Source: Silene conica
Lineage: Eukaryota; Streptophyta; Magnoliopsida; Caryophyllales; Caryophyllaceae
DNA length: 64,000 nt
Assembly (NCBI GenBank): GCA_029255685.2
Contig: CM055312.2
Span: 27,870,203 to 27,934,202, forward strand
Direction of reading: 5' to 3'
Part shown: in pieces, positions 1 through 12,713 of the stretch
Layout of the letters: each line of letters begins with the position of its first letter
How positions within the stretch are numbered: the stretch's first letter is position 1
The notes under the pieces: model-generated
The model's input: the letters and a program-made list of their open reading frames with translations, nothing else
Database searches by the model: none
Told to the model about the DNA's origin: nothing
Position numbers and translations under genes: made by a program

Positions 1-315
1 AAGCATATGCGATAAGCGATGTATTAGTATTGTTATTTTCTTTGTTTTAATATGGCAATAATGGTATTAGTAGTAAAGTAATTTATATCTTAAAGCTACT
101 TTTTTTTGATTGTGATGCTTATTAACATTATTATTATTAGTATTAATATTGTGGTGACTATGGTTAATTAATTGAGTCGTTGTTATCATGAGTTCTGTAA
201 TAATTAACTAATTGATTGTATGCCATATTTAGTAAGCCTATATGTGGTAAGTCTATACTTAGTAAGTCTAGACTCGACTAATGGTGATTGATATGACTAA
301 GGAGTTAATGTTAGT

Positions 316-432
<117 letters not shown>

Positions 433-738
433 TATGTTAACATGTATATTTATAGTGTGTGATAAGTGAATTCCTTGTGAACATGATAGAGATAGAGTTG
501 GTAGTGTTTGGTGGTATGGTTAGCAATTGATACTAAGTACTATTTATAGGAACTGAGTTCGAAGTGGAACGATTCTAGCAGCGGTTCGGTTGTCTTTTTG
601 CAATTCCAGGTAGGGGAAATACTGGTATATGACGAAGTGTAAACTGTTCTAATTTGTTTTAAGCATGTTTGTGATATAATACCATGTGATCGTATATAGT
701 GTTATCCATATTATTCTGTGATATAATACGATGTGAAC

Positions 739-978
739 ATAAAGGGTCTGTGATTGGTGCGGAGATAAAGGGTCTGTGATTGGTGCGGAGATAAAGGGTC
801 TGTGTTTGGTGCGGAGATAAAGGGTCTGTGATATGGTGTGGAGTATATTGGGTCTTGTGATCGGTGCGGAGTTTATTTGGTGTTGGATCGGTGCGGAGTT
901 ATTTGGTGTTGGATCGGTGCGGAGTTTATTTGGTGTTGGATCGGTGCGGAGTTTATTTGGCGTTGGATCGGTGCGGAG
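739..978 (+). repeat. Tandem array of 26-28 bp units in A LTR
   Basis: About nine units each end in GGTGCGGAG. The first four carry ATAAAGGGTCTGTG and the later ones TTTATTTGGTGTTGGATC. The array is copied in the 3' LTR at 6858-7097. A degraded relative (GGGTCTTGTGATAT units) lies at about 19690-19790 in the F LTR, at a comparable distance from the LTR end. Confidence 0.9.
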
Positions 979-1368
979 TATATTATATTGTTTGTCTTAT
1001 TTATCTTTCTACTCAACCTCGTGGTTGACCCTGTGTATTCGTGTGACACCTACGATGATCCGGAATGGGGAGTAGATTTTACAGGTCAGTGACAGATGGA
1101 CTAGGAGCTTGGGCATGGAGAGAGACATGGCATGGACCTACTTAGAGTTAGATCACATTTAGATATCGTCAGTTATACTTTCATTTTACCAAGTTTGGAA
1201 CTCGTAATTGTTGTAATACCAAGTTCAAATTTAATCAGTATTTATATAAATTACCTTGGGTTTGTTTACCTTGTTATTCACTACCTCGGATATTCCGGGA
1301 TGGTAACAGTCCTATTTATTTGAGAATGTCTTGCTAAAGGCTCTTAAATAAATGGGGGTGTTACAAAG

Positions 1369-1380
1369 TGGTATCAGAGC
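1369..1380 (+). other. Primer-binding site of A (initiator-Met tRNA type)
   Basis: TGGTATCAGAGC begins three bases after the LTR end at 1365. It is the standard plant PBS complementary to the 3' end of tRNA-iMet and fixes the LTR boundary. Confidence 0.9.
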
Positions 1381-4300
1381 GAACGATCCTCGGGCCTAAA
1401 CCAAATGGATAATAATGAACGTAGGAAGAGTCTAATAAAATGAACCCCGAGATGAAACTGATAGGAGCCCCAAAGAGGAACAGGATGAGTTAGGGGCCCC
1501 CTCATACCAAACCTGGGCCCTTTCGGTTCTGTCTCGGGAACCCTATGAGAGCGATTGAAGAGTGGGGTAGACTACATAGTGACCTTGTTATACTGTACTA
1601 ACGCCCTTACAGGAGAAGAATGAGGTAAGTGATACATGACTTACGGTTAATAATGTGGGTTGAAAGTTATGATTGATATTAAAATGTGGATCGAGCAGGA
1701 TGATTGAATTAAAATTTGAAGAGTATGGATGTGTAATTGTTGAGCAATAGCTAAGAGGGATGTGATCATATGATTTTGGTGTTTGAAGCGTACATGTGAT
1801 TATCTAATTATTCAATGATTACCGTAACTAAGTCGTATATTGTTGGTATTTGGATAGGAATGACCAGACTTATATATATTAGTAACCCATGTCTAGTGAT
1901 ATGCGGAATGCGTTGCCTCATATATAAATATGTGATACGATGGTATATACATGCAATGTATAAATTTTGAGTAATTAGTTGGTTCTACTTCCAGTTTATA
2001 AATCTTAACTTGTTCTAGATGACAGTTACAGTTTGAGTGATGAATACATGTTAATATGGTAGTGTTTATGCATCAATAATATGTCAACGTGTTATGGAAG
2101 AAAAATGGTTGAGCTTCGTAGTAGAATGTGAAGTTGTAAAAGAACTAAAAGTTTTGATAAGTTTTCAAAATGTTACCTCGCTTGCAAAAGCTGCCATCTA
2201 AAATGTGTTCTCTATATGAGTATGAAAATTTTATGTATGATAACCCATGTCGATCTTAACGGGTCGTTATTTAATTGTGATTTGTTTACAAGTGCTGCAG
2301 CATGCTTATTGGTGAAATTATGGGTCAGATAAGTTTTATATAAAAGTTCAATCAATTGTGGATTATGTGATGAACCACGTCACACCCTGTTAGGGCTTTA
2401 GTAACATGAACAATAGTCTTATGATAAGAATATGGACCTTATTACATGGTAATGTAACCTTGCTTATTTCGTTGGGTTTTACATAAAATAGTTTCAATTG
2501 TACGGACGTTCCTACTTTCTATGGTATGACCTCAAAATAATTACGTGATGTTAAAATCATGTTCATCAGAGAGGAGTCTTGACAAGTGGTAGAATGGAAT
2601 TTAACTAGTAAGATTTTAGCACGATGTCATGAGCAAAAGTTATATAACAATTTAATTGTTATAATTAATGGTGGTTATTTTGAACAACGTGAACCTTGTT
2701 GCTATTCTTTCGTATATTAAAGGTACATCTTTGTCTAGTTTCCTGATGTAATAGCCTATGACTCCGTCATGTATACTGTTGCGCTATAAAATGAATTGCA
2801 TATTACCATGTTCGAAATCTGATCACGATGTATTGAGTTATTAGTTAGTTTGGCATGTGATTTAGTGTTGTGCATTCGTTTACTTTATCGTTAAATTTCA
2901 TGATCCGTGAGCTACAATTTGTGAGAACAACGTTTTAGTAAAGGAGAGTCAGAATGTCTCCGTGCAGTTTCGAGTCCGATCTGTAGTTGAAAAATAGCCC
3001 TTTGCTTGTGTTTATAATTGTCACAAACTACCATTTCAGCGTTTCAAAAGTTTTTCCAAAGGTTTCAAAAGTTTTAAATTTGTATTTCAAGATGATGAAT
3101 AACCATGATGACGCTTGCTCTTTTAATAATTGTAGTAATTGTTAGCTATATGACAAATTCTGTACTTACGTGTTGATGAAAGCCTGCCCGGATGCTTATT
3201 TGTTGCGCGTTATATGAACTCTTATATTACAAGACATGTATTTTATTAGTCTCGTGATAGATGATGTAAGTTGAGTTATACCTAAGTGATCTGGTTAACT
3301 TATTAATACCTAGATATGTTAAACGGTCTCGAAAGTCCATGATTTGTGCATATTTTGTGAAACATGTCAATGCCCCATGTTTAATTACGTTCATTAAAAT
3401 TTTGTTCTATGTCTTTTCCTAAAGTATGGTTCTGCTTCTAAAGTATGTTTATGAACTCTAAGCTTCTTGTTTACATTGTTGCTAATATATTAAATTTGTG
3501 AGAAATTTAAAGGGTATGTAAGTGATACCTATTCCGATTCTGTTTTACTGCGTAACTCGATTTCTACAGACCCTAATACTCTTGTTATTGCTCAAGGTTA
3601 TATGATTACATGATACTTGCTATGGGCCTCTTTTGTGTATTTATTCGAGTGGTATATTAGTAATTGTCCTTTTATTTTGGTAGTTAAAACTAATTATAAG
3701 ATAATTCTTTTGTTTGTGAGATGGATTAAGCTTTTGGTAATTGATTATCTTGTGTTATGAGTAATAATTCTGTATTAGACTCGTCTGGTATAGTGTACAA
3801 GCTCTTGTTTCATGAGTTTTGGAATTGTAAGTGTACATACAAACGTGTCAATGAATTGGTTAACGTACGTACATTGTCATGTTAATTAGCTGTTGGGCTA
3901 GAGTTTGGTGGGATAGAGTGGCTCGTGATCTTGGAACAAAGACCATGGTTGATTTTGTACGGAGATTGAGTTTGCAGTTTAGTGTCTTTTTGAGTGGTCG
4001 CATTCTTTGACCTTGACTTGTGGGTGAGTAACTTAGAGTTAGTTCCTTAAATAATGAGCAGTTCCTCTAAGGGAATATTTGATAGTATTAATATTGAAAT
4101 CGAGATGAGATTTGGTCTTTGGTACCGAGTTATAAGTTATCCGGCCGTAGTGCCATATGGTGTTTATGGTCCAGTGTGACCTTGATGATTGAGTTGTGGT
4201 ATGAGTTTGAAATCGATATTAAGATGAGGCACTGATTCGCGGTTTTATTCCGCCAGTTCACTCACCCTTGTCCTTGGTCTTAGTTTCGACAATGATAATA

Positions 4301-4673
4301 CAGTAATTGGTTACTTAGAGTGAGTTTTGGGTAAGATGGAGCAAGGTGCTGGGAATTCTTATAATGGGGTTACGACGACGTAACCATGTTCTAAGGGGGA
4401 TAGGATTGTAAAATCTTGGTGATTTTACGTTATGACTAGTTGTTATAGCATGTAAAGTCGATATGTCGTGATTGTTCGAATATACTGATAATCCGGTTTA
4501 CTTCTGTTATGCTTTATAATGTGATTCGTGAAGTATTTTTTTTAACTTAGTTATGCGTTAAACTTTGGGGACAAAGTTCTCTTAACGAGGGTAGAATGTA
4601 ACATTTCGTGTTTAAAGTAAATAGAGCGGTTGATGGATCATGGGATGGTGAACTTCGGGACGAAGTTCATTTT

Positions 4674-4686
4674 AAGGAGGGAAGAC
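4674..4686 (+). other. Polypurine tract of A
   Basis: AAGGAGGGAAGAC sits directly before the LTR start TGTAATATCCCG, as expected for the plus-strand primer of reverse transcription. Confidence 0.8.
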
Positions 4687-5944
4687 TGTAATATCCCGTA
4701 TTTTCATAAGTTCGTATTAATGGGTCTTTTTATACTTTTGTCCAGATGGGGTATAACGTAGTGCTTTTCTATATGTATGTTTATGCGCTATCGATACGTA
4801 TTTCGCTAGGTTGCTATAATAATAATGTTATTTGTATATGTTCGTTAAGTATATAATTGTTTTTCACATCGACGTATAGATAGTATTTTATTTAACTAGT
4901 ATCCGATAAATAATTCCTTAAATGGTGAAATTACAAATGAGTGTTATTCTATGTGGTTCGTGGGATTCGAACCAGGGACCTTTAGCACACTGGTGTTGGG
5001 CCTCGAAATGCGTGTTTTGAACCAGCCCACACTTCGTTTTCGTTTTACACAAACACACGCAGCACCTCTCAACCTGCCACTCTTCCCTAACCTAATTCTA
5101 ACCTAATCAGCATACCATCACCACACACCTACTGCCGACACTGCAAGGGCAATAGGGGAGGTTCACACGGTGGGTCTAGGGTGGTTCAGGGCGGTTCGTT
5201 TTGGCCATGAAAGAGGTATGTCCACCATCGTAATCCTTTTCGCTATTTCTCACCCCTGTTCTCTTCGCGATTTTTGAATCATCATTTACATATGTGTGGT
5301 TTTGATCTTTATGTATCTTTGGTCTAGGATGTTAGTAGTCTCGATTTGACCCTAGAAGAGTCGTCGGCGACCACCAGGAACCCCAGCCACGGTTGGTTTT
5401 TATGGTCGATTGTGTTAGTTGTTGTTTACGTTTCAGAACAGAGTGACGAATGTATGGTTGTAAGTCCGAGTTCGATGTAGTTCCCTTTGGCGGTGGTTCT
5501 GGGTGTTAGGGTTTTTCGGTTGGTGGTAGCCGGGGTGTCAGGGTAGTGGTTGTCACGACGGATTAGAAGGTATCACGTCGGTTTTAAAGGGGGATTCGTT
5601 GGGGGGGTGTGACGCGAGAAACAGAGGGTCAGGTGGTGTTTGGGTTTTGTCTCGGTGGTTGTGGGCTGTTGTCGCGTTGTCGATGGCAACTACTGGGTCC
5701 CAGGAACCACCACGGCTCAGAGGTGAGCCTGGTGGTGTCACTGGCGAGGGTGGTGGTTGCAATTGGCGGTACCGACCGTGTTTGATTGATAGAGGCGTTG
5801 TTCGGTTGCGTTTACGAGTACAACGTGTTTGCTATGGGCCAACGTGATGTTTGCTTAGCTTTAACCTTGATAATCATGTTAGTATATCCTTAATCATAAT
5901 AATTAGTAGTTGCTAAGTGTAATTCCTATTTTGGTATGTTATTA

Positions 5945-6036
5945 CTTCCTCCATTTTTATATAATGTACCCATTTTATTAAAATACTACACTCATATATT
6001 CAACAAATGGGAACATTATATAAAAACGGAGGATAG
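5945..6036. mobile_element. Stowaway-like MITE inside the A LTR
   Basis: A 92-bp element with inverted ends: CTTCCTCC plus a T-rich ATATAATGT arm on the left, and the complementary ACATTATATAAAAACGGAGG arm on the right. TA dinucleotides flank it at 5943-5944 and 6037-6038. The CTCCCTCC/GGAGG ends with a TA target are typical of plant Stowaway (Tc1/mariner) MITEs. Confidence 0.85.
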
Positions 6037-6456
6037 TATTATGATTAATAATGTTCTCTTATGAGTGATGTTATTGTTGTATTATTATTGTATTATTATT
6101 TTCTTAATTATTTGATTGGTGGCTTGATGACTAAATTTACAAGCATATGCGATAAGCGATGTATTAGTATTGTTATTTTCTTTGTTTTAATATGGCAATA
6201 ATGGTATTAGTAGTAAAGTAATTTATATCTTAAAGCTACTTTTTTTTTTATTGTGATGCTTATTAACATTATTGTTATTAGTATTAATATTGTGGTGACT
6301 ATGGTTAATTAATTGAGTCGTTGTTATCATGAGTTCTGTAATAATTAACTAATTGATTGTATGCCATATTTAGTAAGCCTATATGTGGTAAGTCTATACT
6401 TAGTAAGTCTAGACTCGACTAATGGTGATTGATATGACTAAGGAGTTAATGTTAGT

Positions 6457-6458
<2 letters not shown>

Positions 6459-6548
<90 letters not shown>
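6459..6548. repeat. (TA)n microsatellite, about 45 units
   Basis: Same position in the 3' LTR as the tract at 318-429. Confidence 0.97.
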
Positions 6549-6551
<3 letters not shown>

Positions 6552-6857
6552 TATGTTAACATGTATATTTAAAGTGTGTGATATGTGAATTCCTTGTGAA
6601 CATGATAGAGATAGAGTTGGTAGTGTTTGGTGGTATGGTTACCAATTGATACTAAGTACTATTTATAGGAACTGAGTTCGAAGTGGAACGATTCTAGCAG
6701 CGGTTCGGTTGTCTTTCTTCAATTCCAGGTAGGGGAAATACTGGTATATGACGAAGTGTAAACTGTTCTAATTTGTTTTAAGCATGTTTGTGATATAATA
6801 CCATGTGATCGTATATAGTGTTATCCATATTATTCTGTGATATAATACGATGTGAAC

Positions 6858-7097
6858 ATAAAGGGTCTGTGATTGGTGCGGAGATAAAGGGTCTGTGATT
6901 GGTGCGGAGATAAAGGGTCTGTGTTTGGTGCGGAGATAAAGGGTCTGTGATATGGTGTGGAGTATATTGGGTCTTGTGATCGGTGCGGAGTTTATTTGGT
7001 GTTGGATCGGTGCGGAGTTATTTGGTGTTGGATCGGTGCGGAGTTTATTTGGTGTTGGATCGGTGCGGAGTTTATTTGGCGTTGGATCGGTGCGGAG
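6858..7097 (+). repeat. Tandem array of 26-28 bp units, 3' LTR copy
   Basis: Near-identical copy of the array at 739-978. Confidence 0.9.
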
Positions 7098-7484
7098 TAT
7101 ATTATATTGTTTGTCTTATTTATCTTTCTGCTCAACCTCGCGGTTGAGCCTGTGTATTCGTGTGACACCTACGATGATCCGGAATAGGGAGTAGATTTTA
7201 CAGGTCAGTGACAGATGGACTAGGAGCTTGGGCATGGAGAGAGACATGGCATGGACCTACTTAGAGTTCGATCACATTTAGATATCGTCAGTTATACTTT
7301 CATTTTACCAAGTTTGGAACTCGTAATTGTTGTAATACCAAGTTCAAATTTAATCAGTATTTATATAAATTACCTTGGGTTTGTTTACCTTGTTATTCAC
7401 TACCTCGGATATTCCGGGATGGTAACAGTCCTATTTATTTGAGAATGTCTTGCTAAAGGCTCTTAAATAAATGGGGGTGTTACA

Positions 7485-8747
7485 GTGTTGATAGACTATC
7501 CGGAAGAGCTGAGAGTAGACCAAGCTGCTCACTACTTGAGAGGAATGGCTGGTGATTGGTGGACCGGGAACAAGGGGGAAATCCGGGAAGCGGCTATGGG
7601 TGATGGAATTAATCATGTGGAGTGGGTTGCCTTTAAGAGGATCTTATTTGAAGTATTTCTACCAGAATTCCAAAAGAGTAAGCTAAGGGAGGAGTTTGAG
7701 CTTTTTCGCATGACCGACGAGATGACCGTGGAGGTTTATTACAGGAAGTTTCTTCAGTTACTGAGCCATGTGGGGGAGATGGGGATGGATGAACCAATGC
7801 TTGCCATGAAGTTTGAGAGGGGGTTAACCATAGCTGTGAAGAAGAGACTCATTGCTGCACCACCCACTACTGTCCGAGATATCTATTTGCGGGCTGGGGC
7901 AGCAGAGAGGCTCGCAGACATGATCAGGGAGGAAAAGAAGACTAGAAGTGACAAGAGGAAGACTGAGACCTTGAGTGACAATTCAGGGTCGAAAAAGCAG
8001 AATTCTAATAAGTTCAGCGGATATTTTAATAGCGGTGCTTCGGCTGGCACCAGGAACCAAAGTGGGGGAAACTATAAGAGTGGGAGTTCAGGAACCAGTT
8101 CTGTGGGGATTGTGTGTTACGGGTGTGGAAAGACGGGGCATAAGCAAGCCGTGTGCCGATCTTCGGGAGGATACCAATCTGGGGATTACCGTACTCCAAC
8201 TCTGGGGTACAGTGGTTCCCGCATGAATACTTCAGGGAGTGGAGGTTACCGTACTCCTATGTCAGGCTATGGGGGGAATTCGAGATCTGGTACTAGCAAC
8301 AACTACCACAGGAGCTATAACAATTATCAAAATCGTTCCCACCATAACCAGTACAACGGGAGTGGCAATAACCAGAAGACCGCAGCTGAAGGCAATCAAC
8401 AGACAGGAGCAGCCTCTACTAGCCAGAGTGGAGTGAAGACTAGTGGCAAGCTCTTTGCCATGGAGAAACAGGCTGCCCAGGATGATGGCCATGTCGTGAC
8501 TGGTACTTTTCTTGTGAACCTTAAACCTACTTTCGTACTCTTTGATTCTGGCGCAATCCATTCTTTTGTGTCTAGAGAACATGCTAGGATGTTAGAGCTT
8601 GACATCTATGATTGGGTTGAGGATTCTGTAACAATACCATCCGGGGAATCGGTGTCATGTAATAGAGTCTTTAGGAGTGTGCCCATCAAGATCGGGGAAG
8701 TGGTTTTCCATTGCGACCTTATCGAATTTCCATTGGGGGGGCTTTGA
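7485..8747 (+). pseudogene. F gag-protease, 5'-truncated and frameshifted
   Basis: Gag packages the element RNA and the protease cuts the polyprotein. Residues 1-130 match the retrotransposon gag fold (AGDWWTGNK, then a KLREEFELFRM-type segment). A Gly/Ser/Asn-rich linker follows, with a CCHC zinc knuckle CYGCGKTGHKQAVC at about residue 211. The aspartic protease motif DSGA is at about residue 354. The frame opens with no real start because A has displaced the N terminus. The ORF ends at 8747 just after a run of seven G (about 8735-8741); the protease reading continues in the overlapping frame, so a one-base change in the homopolymer explains the break. Confidence 0.88.
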
Positions 8748-9666
8748 AGTAATTCTGGGAATGGACTGGCTGGGGAAATATCGAGCTTTCATCGACTGCT
8801 ACCAAAAGAAAATTTCTCTGAGAGGACCGAAGGGAGTAAGAGTGACCTGTAGGGGATTCGCGGTTAAACCTAAGGTCAAGTTCATATCAGTTAATACCCT
8901 TAAGTCGAGCCTGCGGAAGGGGGGTAGTTTAATCTTGTGCCAAATGTGGAACTGTGAGGCGGAGACTCCGGTTGTTAGCAGGATACCTGTAGTGAGGAAG
9001 TTTGAGGGAGTGTTCCGGGACGATGTGACAGGATTACCACCTAGGAGGGAGGTCGATTTCTCTATCGATCACAAACCTGGTGCTGGACCAATATCAAAAT
9101 CACCTTACCGTATGGGACCAAAGGAGATGGAAGAATTGAAAAAGCAACTGGATGAATTGGCTGAGAAAGGATTCATCCGGCCTAGTGTGTCGCCCTGGGG
9201 ATCACCCGTACTTTTTGTAAAGAAGAAGTACGGGAGTCTGAGACTTTGCGTTGACTACCGAGAGCTGAACAATGTGACTATTAAGAACCGCTACCCCTTG
9301 CCTAGAATTGATGATCTATTCGACCAGTTGAGTGGAGCCGGGGTCTTTTCGAAAATTGATCTGAGATTGGGTTATCACCAATTGAGGATTAAAGATGAGG
9401 ATATTCCCAAGACCGCTTTTAGAACGAGGTATGGCCACTACGAATTTGTGGTTATGCCGTTCGGATTGACTAACGCACCAGCAGTGTTCATGGATTTGAT
9501 GAACCGGGTATTCAGTCCGTACCTGTATAAGTTCGTGGTTGTGTTCATCGACGAAGTCTTAGTGTACTCCAAGAATAAAGAAGAGCACGAGGAACATTTG
9601 AGAGCCGTGTTGAAGACTTTAGAGGAGAATGGGATATATGCTAAGTTGAGTAAGTGCGAGTTCTAG
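8741..9666 (+). pseudogene. F reverse transcriptase, palm and fingers
   Basis: The frame carries the end of the protease domain (GMDWLGKY) and then a Ty3 [63 protein letters not shown] and [12 protein letters not shown]. The catalytic box reads FIDE (codons at 9544-9555) where the family has FIDD or YVDD, so one metal-binding Asp is replaced by Glu. A TAG at 9664-9666 stands where related elements have Trp, and the same frame continues past it. Either change would disable the enzyme. Confidence 0.9.
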
Positions 9667-10398
9667 TTGGAGAAAGTTGCTTTCTTGGGTCATGTAATTT
9701 CCAAGGAGGGGGTGTCTGTGGACCCTAGCAAGATCGAAGCTGTGACTAGATGGCAAAGTCCAAAGAATGTGGGTGAGATCAGAAGTTTCTTGGGGTTAGC
9801 TGGGTACTACAGGAGATTTGTCAAAGATTTCTCGAAGCTAGTTAAGCCGCTGACGTCGTTAATGAGGAAGGAGAATCGTTTCATATGGTACGAGAGTTGT
9901 GAGAAGGCGTTCTTAACTCTTAAGGAACGTCTGACGACAGCTCCTATCCTTGCCTTGCCGGATGGGAATGATAACTTTGAAGTTTATACCGACGCTTCGA
10001 AACATGGGCTAGGATGTGTATTAATGCAGAATGGGAGAGTGATAGCTTATGCTTCCCGTCAATTGAAGACCTATGAGGAGAACTATCCTACCCATGATTT
10101 GGAGTTGGGGGCTGTGGTTTTTGCACTGAAACTGTGGCGTCATTATCTTTACGGGGCCACATTTAAGGTGTTTTCGGACCACAAAAGCTTGAAGTACATC
10201 TATACTCAGCGTGAGCTGAATATGAGGCAGATGAGGTGGATAGAGTTGGTTGGTGACTACGATATGCAAATTGTCTATCATGAGGGCAAGGCTAATGTGG
10301 TTGCTGATGCCTTGAGTAGGAAATCTGTTCGTGCATTGAGTAGTGCCAGATCAAGGGTAAGACTGCACAGTGAGTCGGAGAAATGGGAATTTTCATGA
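9667..10398 (+). pseudogene. F reverse transcriptase thumb and RNase H
   Basis: Continues from the RT in the same frame. [21 protein letters not shown] is the connection between RT and RNase H. The RNase H domain follows with [13 protein letters not shown] and [20 protein letters not shown], then VVADALSRK at its end. The frame closes at 10396-10398, while the polyprotein clearly continues in the frame that is open from about 10374. This implies a one-base indel close to 10375. Confidence 0.88.
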
Positions 10399-11472
10399 TT
10401 CGGAAAGGGGATACTTTGAGTGATTTGACAGTAGAGCCAGAATTGTATGGAGAAATCAGAGAAATGCAAAAAGAAGACTTGAGGATCCAGAAGTGGCGAG
10501 CAATGATTGAGGGAAGTGAAAATGAGACCGAGTCCAAATTCAGTGTCCATTCTGATGGCAGCTTGAGATATAGTGGGAGATGGTGTATTCCGGATAATGA
10601 TGAGTTGAAAAAAAAAATCTTAACTGAAGCTCATGCTACGCCATACTCCGTTCACCCAGGGGGTGATAAATTATACAAAGACCTCAAGAAGACCTTTTGG
10701 TGGCCCAATATGAAGAAGGAGGTTGCTGAGTTCGTGTCACGGTGTCTGACGTGTCAGAGGGTAAAAGGTGAGCACAAGAGGCCTCAAGGAAAGATCCAGC
10801 CGCTGGATGTACCAGAATGGAAATGGGAGAAAATTTCTATGGATTTCATCGTGGGGTTACCTCGAACTCAGAGGGGCAACAACATGATCTGGGTAATCGT
10901 GGATAGATTAACTAAGTCCGCCCACTTTATTCCAATGAAAGATACCTGGAGCAAGGCGGAGTTAGCAAAGTCATATGTGCAGAATGTGGTCAAGTTGCAC
11001 GGCATTCCCAAGGATATTTTTTCCGATCGTGACTCGAGATTTATTTCTAGATTTTGGCAGGAGCTGCAAACCGCGTTAGGCACGCAACTAAAGATGAGTA
11101 CCGCTTTTCATCCAGCTACAGATGGTCAGACGGAAAGGACCATCCAGACTTTGGAAGATATGTTGAGAGCGTGTGTGCTGGAGTTCGGAGGATCATGGGA
11201 AGAACGGTTGGGGCTGATAGAGTTCTCGTATAATAACAGCTACCATGCTAGCATTGGGATGGCTTCTTTTGAGGCATTGTGTGGGAGGAAGTGTCGGAGT
11301 CCTGTGTGTTGGGATGATCGCGCGGATGTTGTGGTTCTAGGTCCAGATATGATTCAAGAAATGTTTGAGCAAGTCCAGATAATCAGACAGAAAATGAGGG
11401 CTGCCCAGGAGAGACAGAAGAGTTACGCAGATCTCAAGAGGAGTGACATTTCATTCGAGGCAGGGGAGAAGG
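10374..11472 (+). pseudogene. F integrase, N-terminal and catalytic core
   Basis: The integrase has an HHCC zinc-binding N terminus (HATPYSVHPGGDKLY, then CLTCQ). The catalytic core carries the D,D35E triad: Asp at 10842-10844 (MDFIVGLP), Asp at 11025-11027 (SDRDSRF) and Glu at 11133-11135 (TERTIQTLEDM). The triad residues are intact. The gene is cut at 11472 by element B; the last five bases, GAAGG, are repeated after B at 17418. The remainder of the protein is at 17418-17829. Confidence 0.9.
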
Positions 11473-12699
11473 TGTTGGGAAATGTGTCCTCAACAATAGT
11501 GCGATCACGACAGTGATAAAAATCATTGTCATAAATCTTATGAAAAGAATATGCAAGGGACGATCCGATATTTGATATAGTCAACTGACCAACATTAATC
11601 GGTAATGATTGGCTGACTAGAGTTTGACATTACTGTCGTATGACGGTGTTGGTCAGTTGATCCCTTTTGGTCACACCTTTAGGACTAACCCCTTAAACAA
11701 ATATTGATTAATTGTATAGGATACAGATTGATCGATATTCTTAAAACCGTATATTGAGAATTCAGAGGTTGAATCTTAAAGTAAGATTTATATTTGAAAT
11801 TGAAATGTGTCAATTGTCAAATATTAAAGGATATTTTAGAAATATCAAAATTAGTATAATGAATGGTTCATGGTTATGACAAACGTTGTTAATATATCGT
11901 ATCGACGATTATTACGATAACCATATGTTGGGACAGTAATTTCGAATTACTTGATAATTTGTTAAATGTGATTTAATTAATTTAGAAATATTATTTATGT
12001 GATAAATTTATATTTTAAATTAATGCAATTATTATGTCACATAAGATGTTACGTAATGAGTTAAATTGTACGAATTAAAAAACGTAAAATCAAGGTCCAT
12101 TTTACGTATATGTATACCGTGTAATTGACATTATAAGATAATATTGTATATGATATTTTATCTTATATTTTAGGCTAAGTGTGATATGACTCCACCATGG
12201 CATGTGAGCATGACAAAAGGGACTAAATCCCTTCCCAATGCTCACCATTTACACGGCAACCCCATGCACCCCAACCCATTATATATATGTGATCATTATC
12301 ACATATTTACAACTAATCTTAGTGCATGAATTTTCTAGTGTAAGAAAACTCAAGAAAACCTCTTAAATATTATTCATATAATATTTTCTATTATACTAAT
12401 ATTAGTATTAGTACTCGGTTTTAAACCTAATTCCGTCCTCTAGTTTCGGGTTCGGTTATTTGGTCCGTTTAAGGTAAGGTCTTGGTGTTCTCTTATTGGA
12501 GGCAAGATTACTTGGTTGATTTTGGAGGATCGTCCAAGCAAAATTTCGGACCGTATGTAAGAATACGATTCTCCTTATTTCCGCTTTAGTTTTGCATGTA
12601 TAAGATCTTGAGTATAATTAATATGAGATTAATTAAAATGTAAAATAATTAGTAAGACTACATTATTAGGTTAACAAGTATGAATCTCGTTTTCCTTCA
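11473..12699 (+). repeat. 5' LTR of B
   Basis: 1227 bp. A TATATATATG stretch near 12280 followed by an AGTGCATGAATTTT region could be the U3/R promoter. The block around 11600-11700 (GACATTACTGTCGTATGACGG, GTCACACC) is recognisable in reverse in the LTRs of D and E. Confidence 0.92.
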
Positions 12700-12701
12700 A
12701 G

Positions 12702-12713
12702 TGGTATCAGAGC
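12702..12713 (+). other. Primer-binding site of B
   Basis: TGGTATCAGAGC two bases after the LTR end. Confidence 0.9.

Larger units (their letters stand above)
1366..4686 (+). mobile_element. Non-coding interior of element A
   Basis: About 3.3 kb without an ORF of useful length on either strand and without recognisable gag, protease, RT or integrase. The 3' end has the usual Ty3 layout: a GAGGGTAGAATGTAACAT stretch near 4587, a short inverted repeat GAACTTCGGGACGAAGTTC (4650-4668), and a purine tract. This layout recurs in F at 17860-17988. It is best described as a large retrotransposon derivative (LARD-like). Confidence 0.75.
4687..7484 (+). repeat. 3' LTR of element A
   Basis: Complete 2798-bp LTR bounded by TG and CA. 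It contains a Stowaway-like MITE (5945-6036), a (TA)n tract (6459-6548) and the 26-28 bp tandem array (6858-7097). ORFs at 5553-5847, 6952-7194 and 7251-7442 lie in LTR sequence and match no family I recognise. Confidence 0.9.

Noticed and set aside
833..1092. 80-84 codon ORFs rich in GAEFIW/GVGSVRS repeats, also at 6952-7194
   Set aside because: They read through the 26-28 bp tandem array in two frames inside an LTR; a repeat artefact.
4960..4990. tRNA T-arm-like sequence (GGGATTCGAACCAGGGACC), and a similar one near 18178
   Set aside because: Only the T-arm resemblance is present; no acceptor, D-arm or anticodon arm around it. It lies at the same place in two related LTRs.
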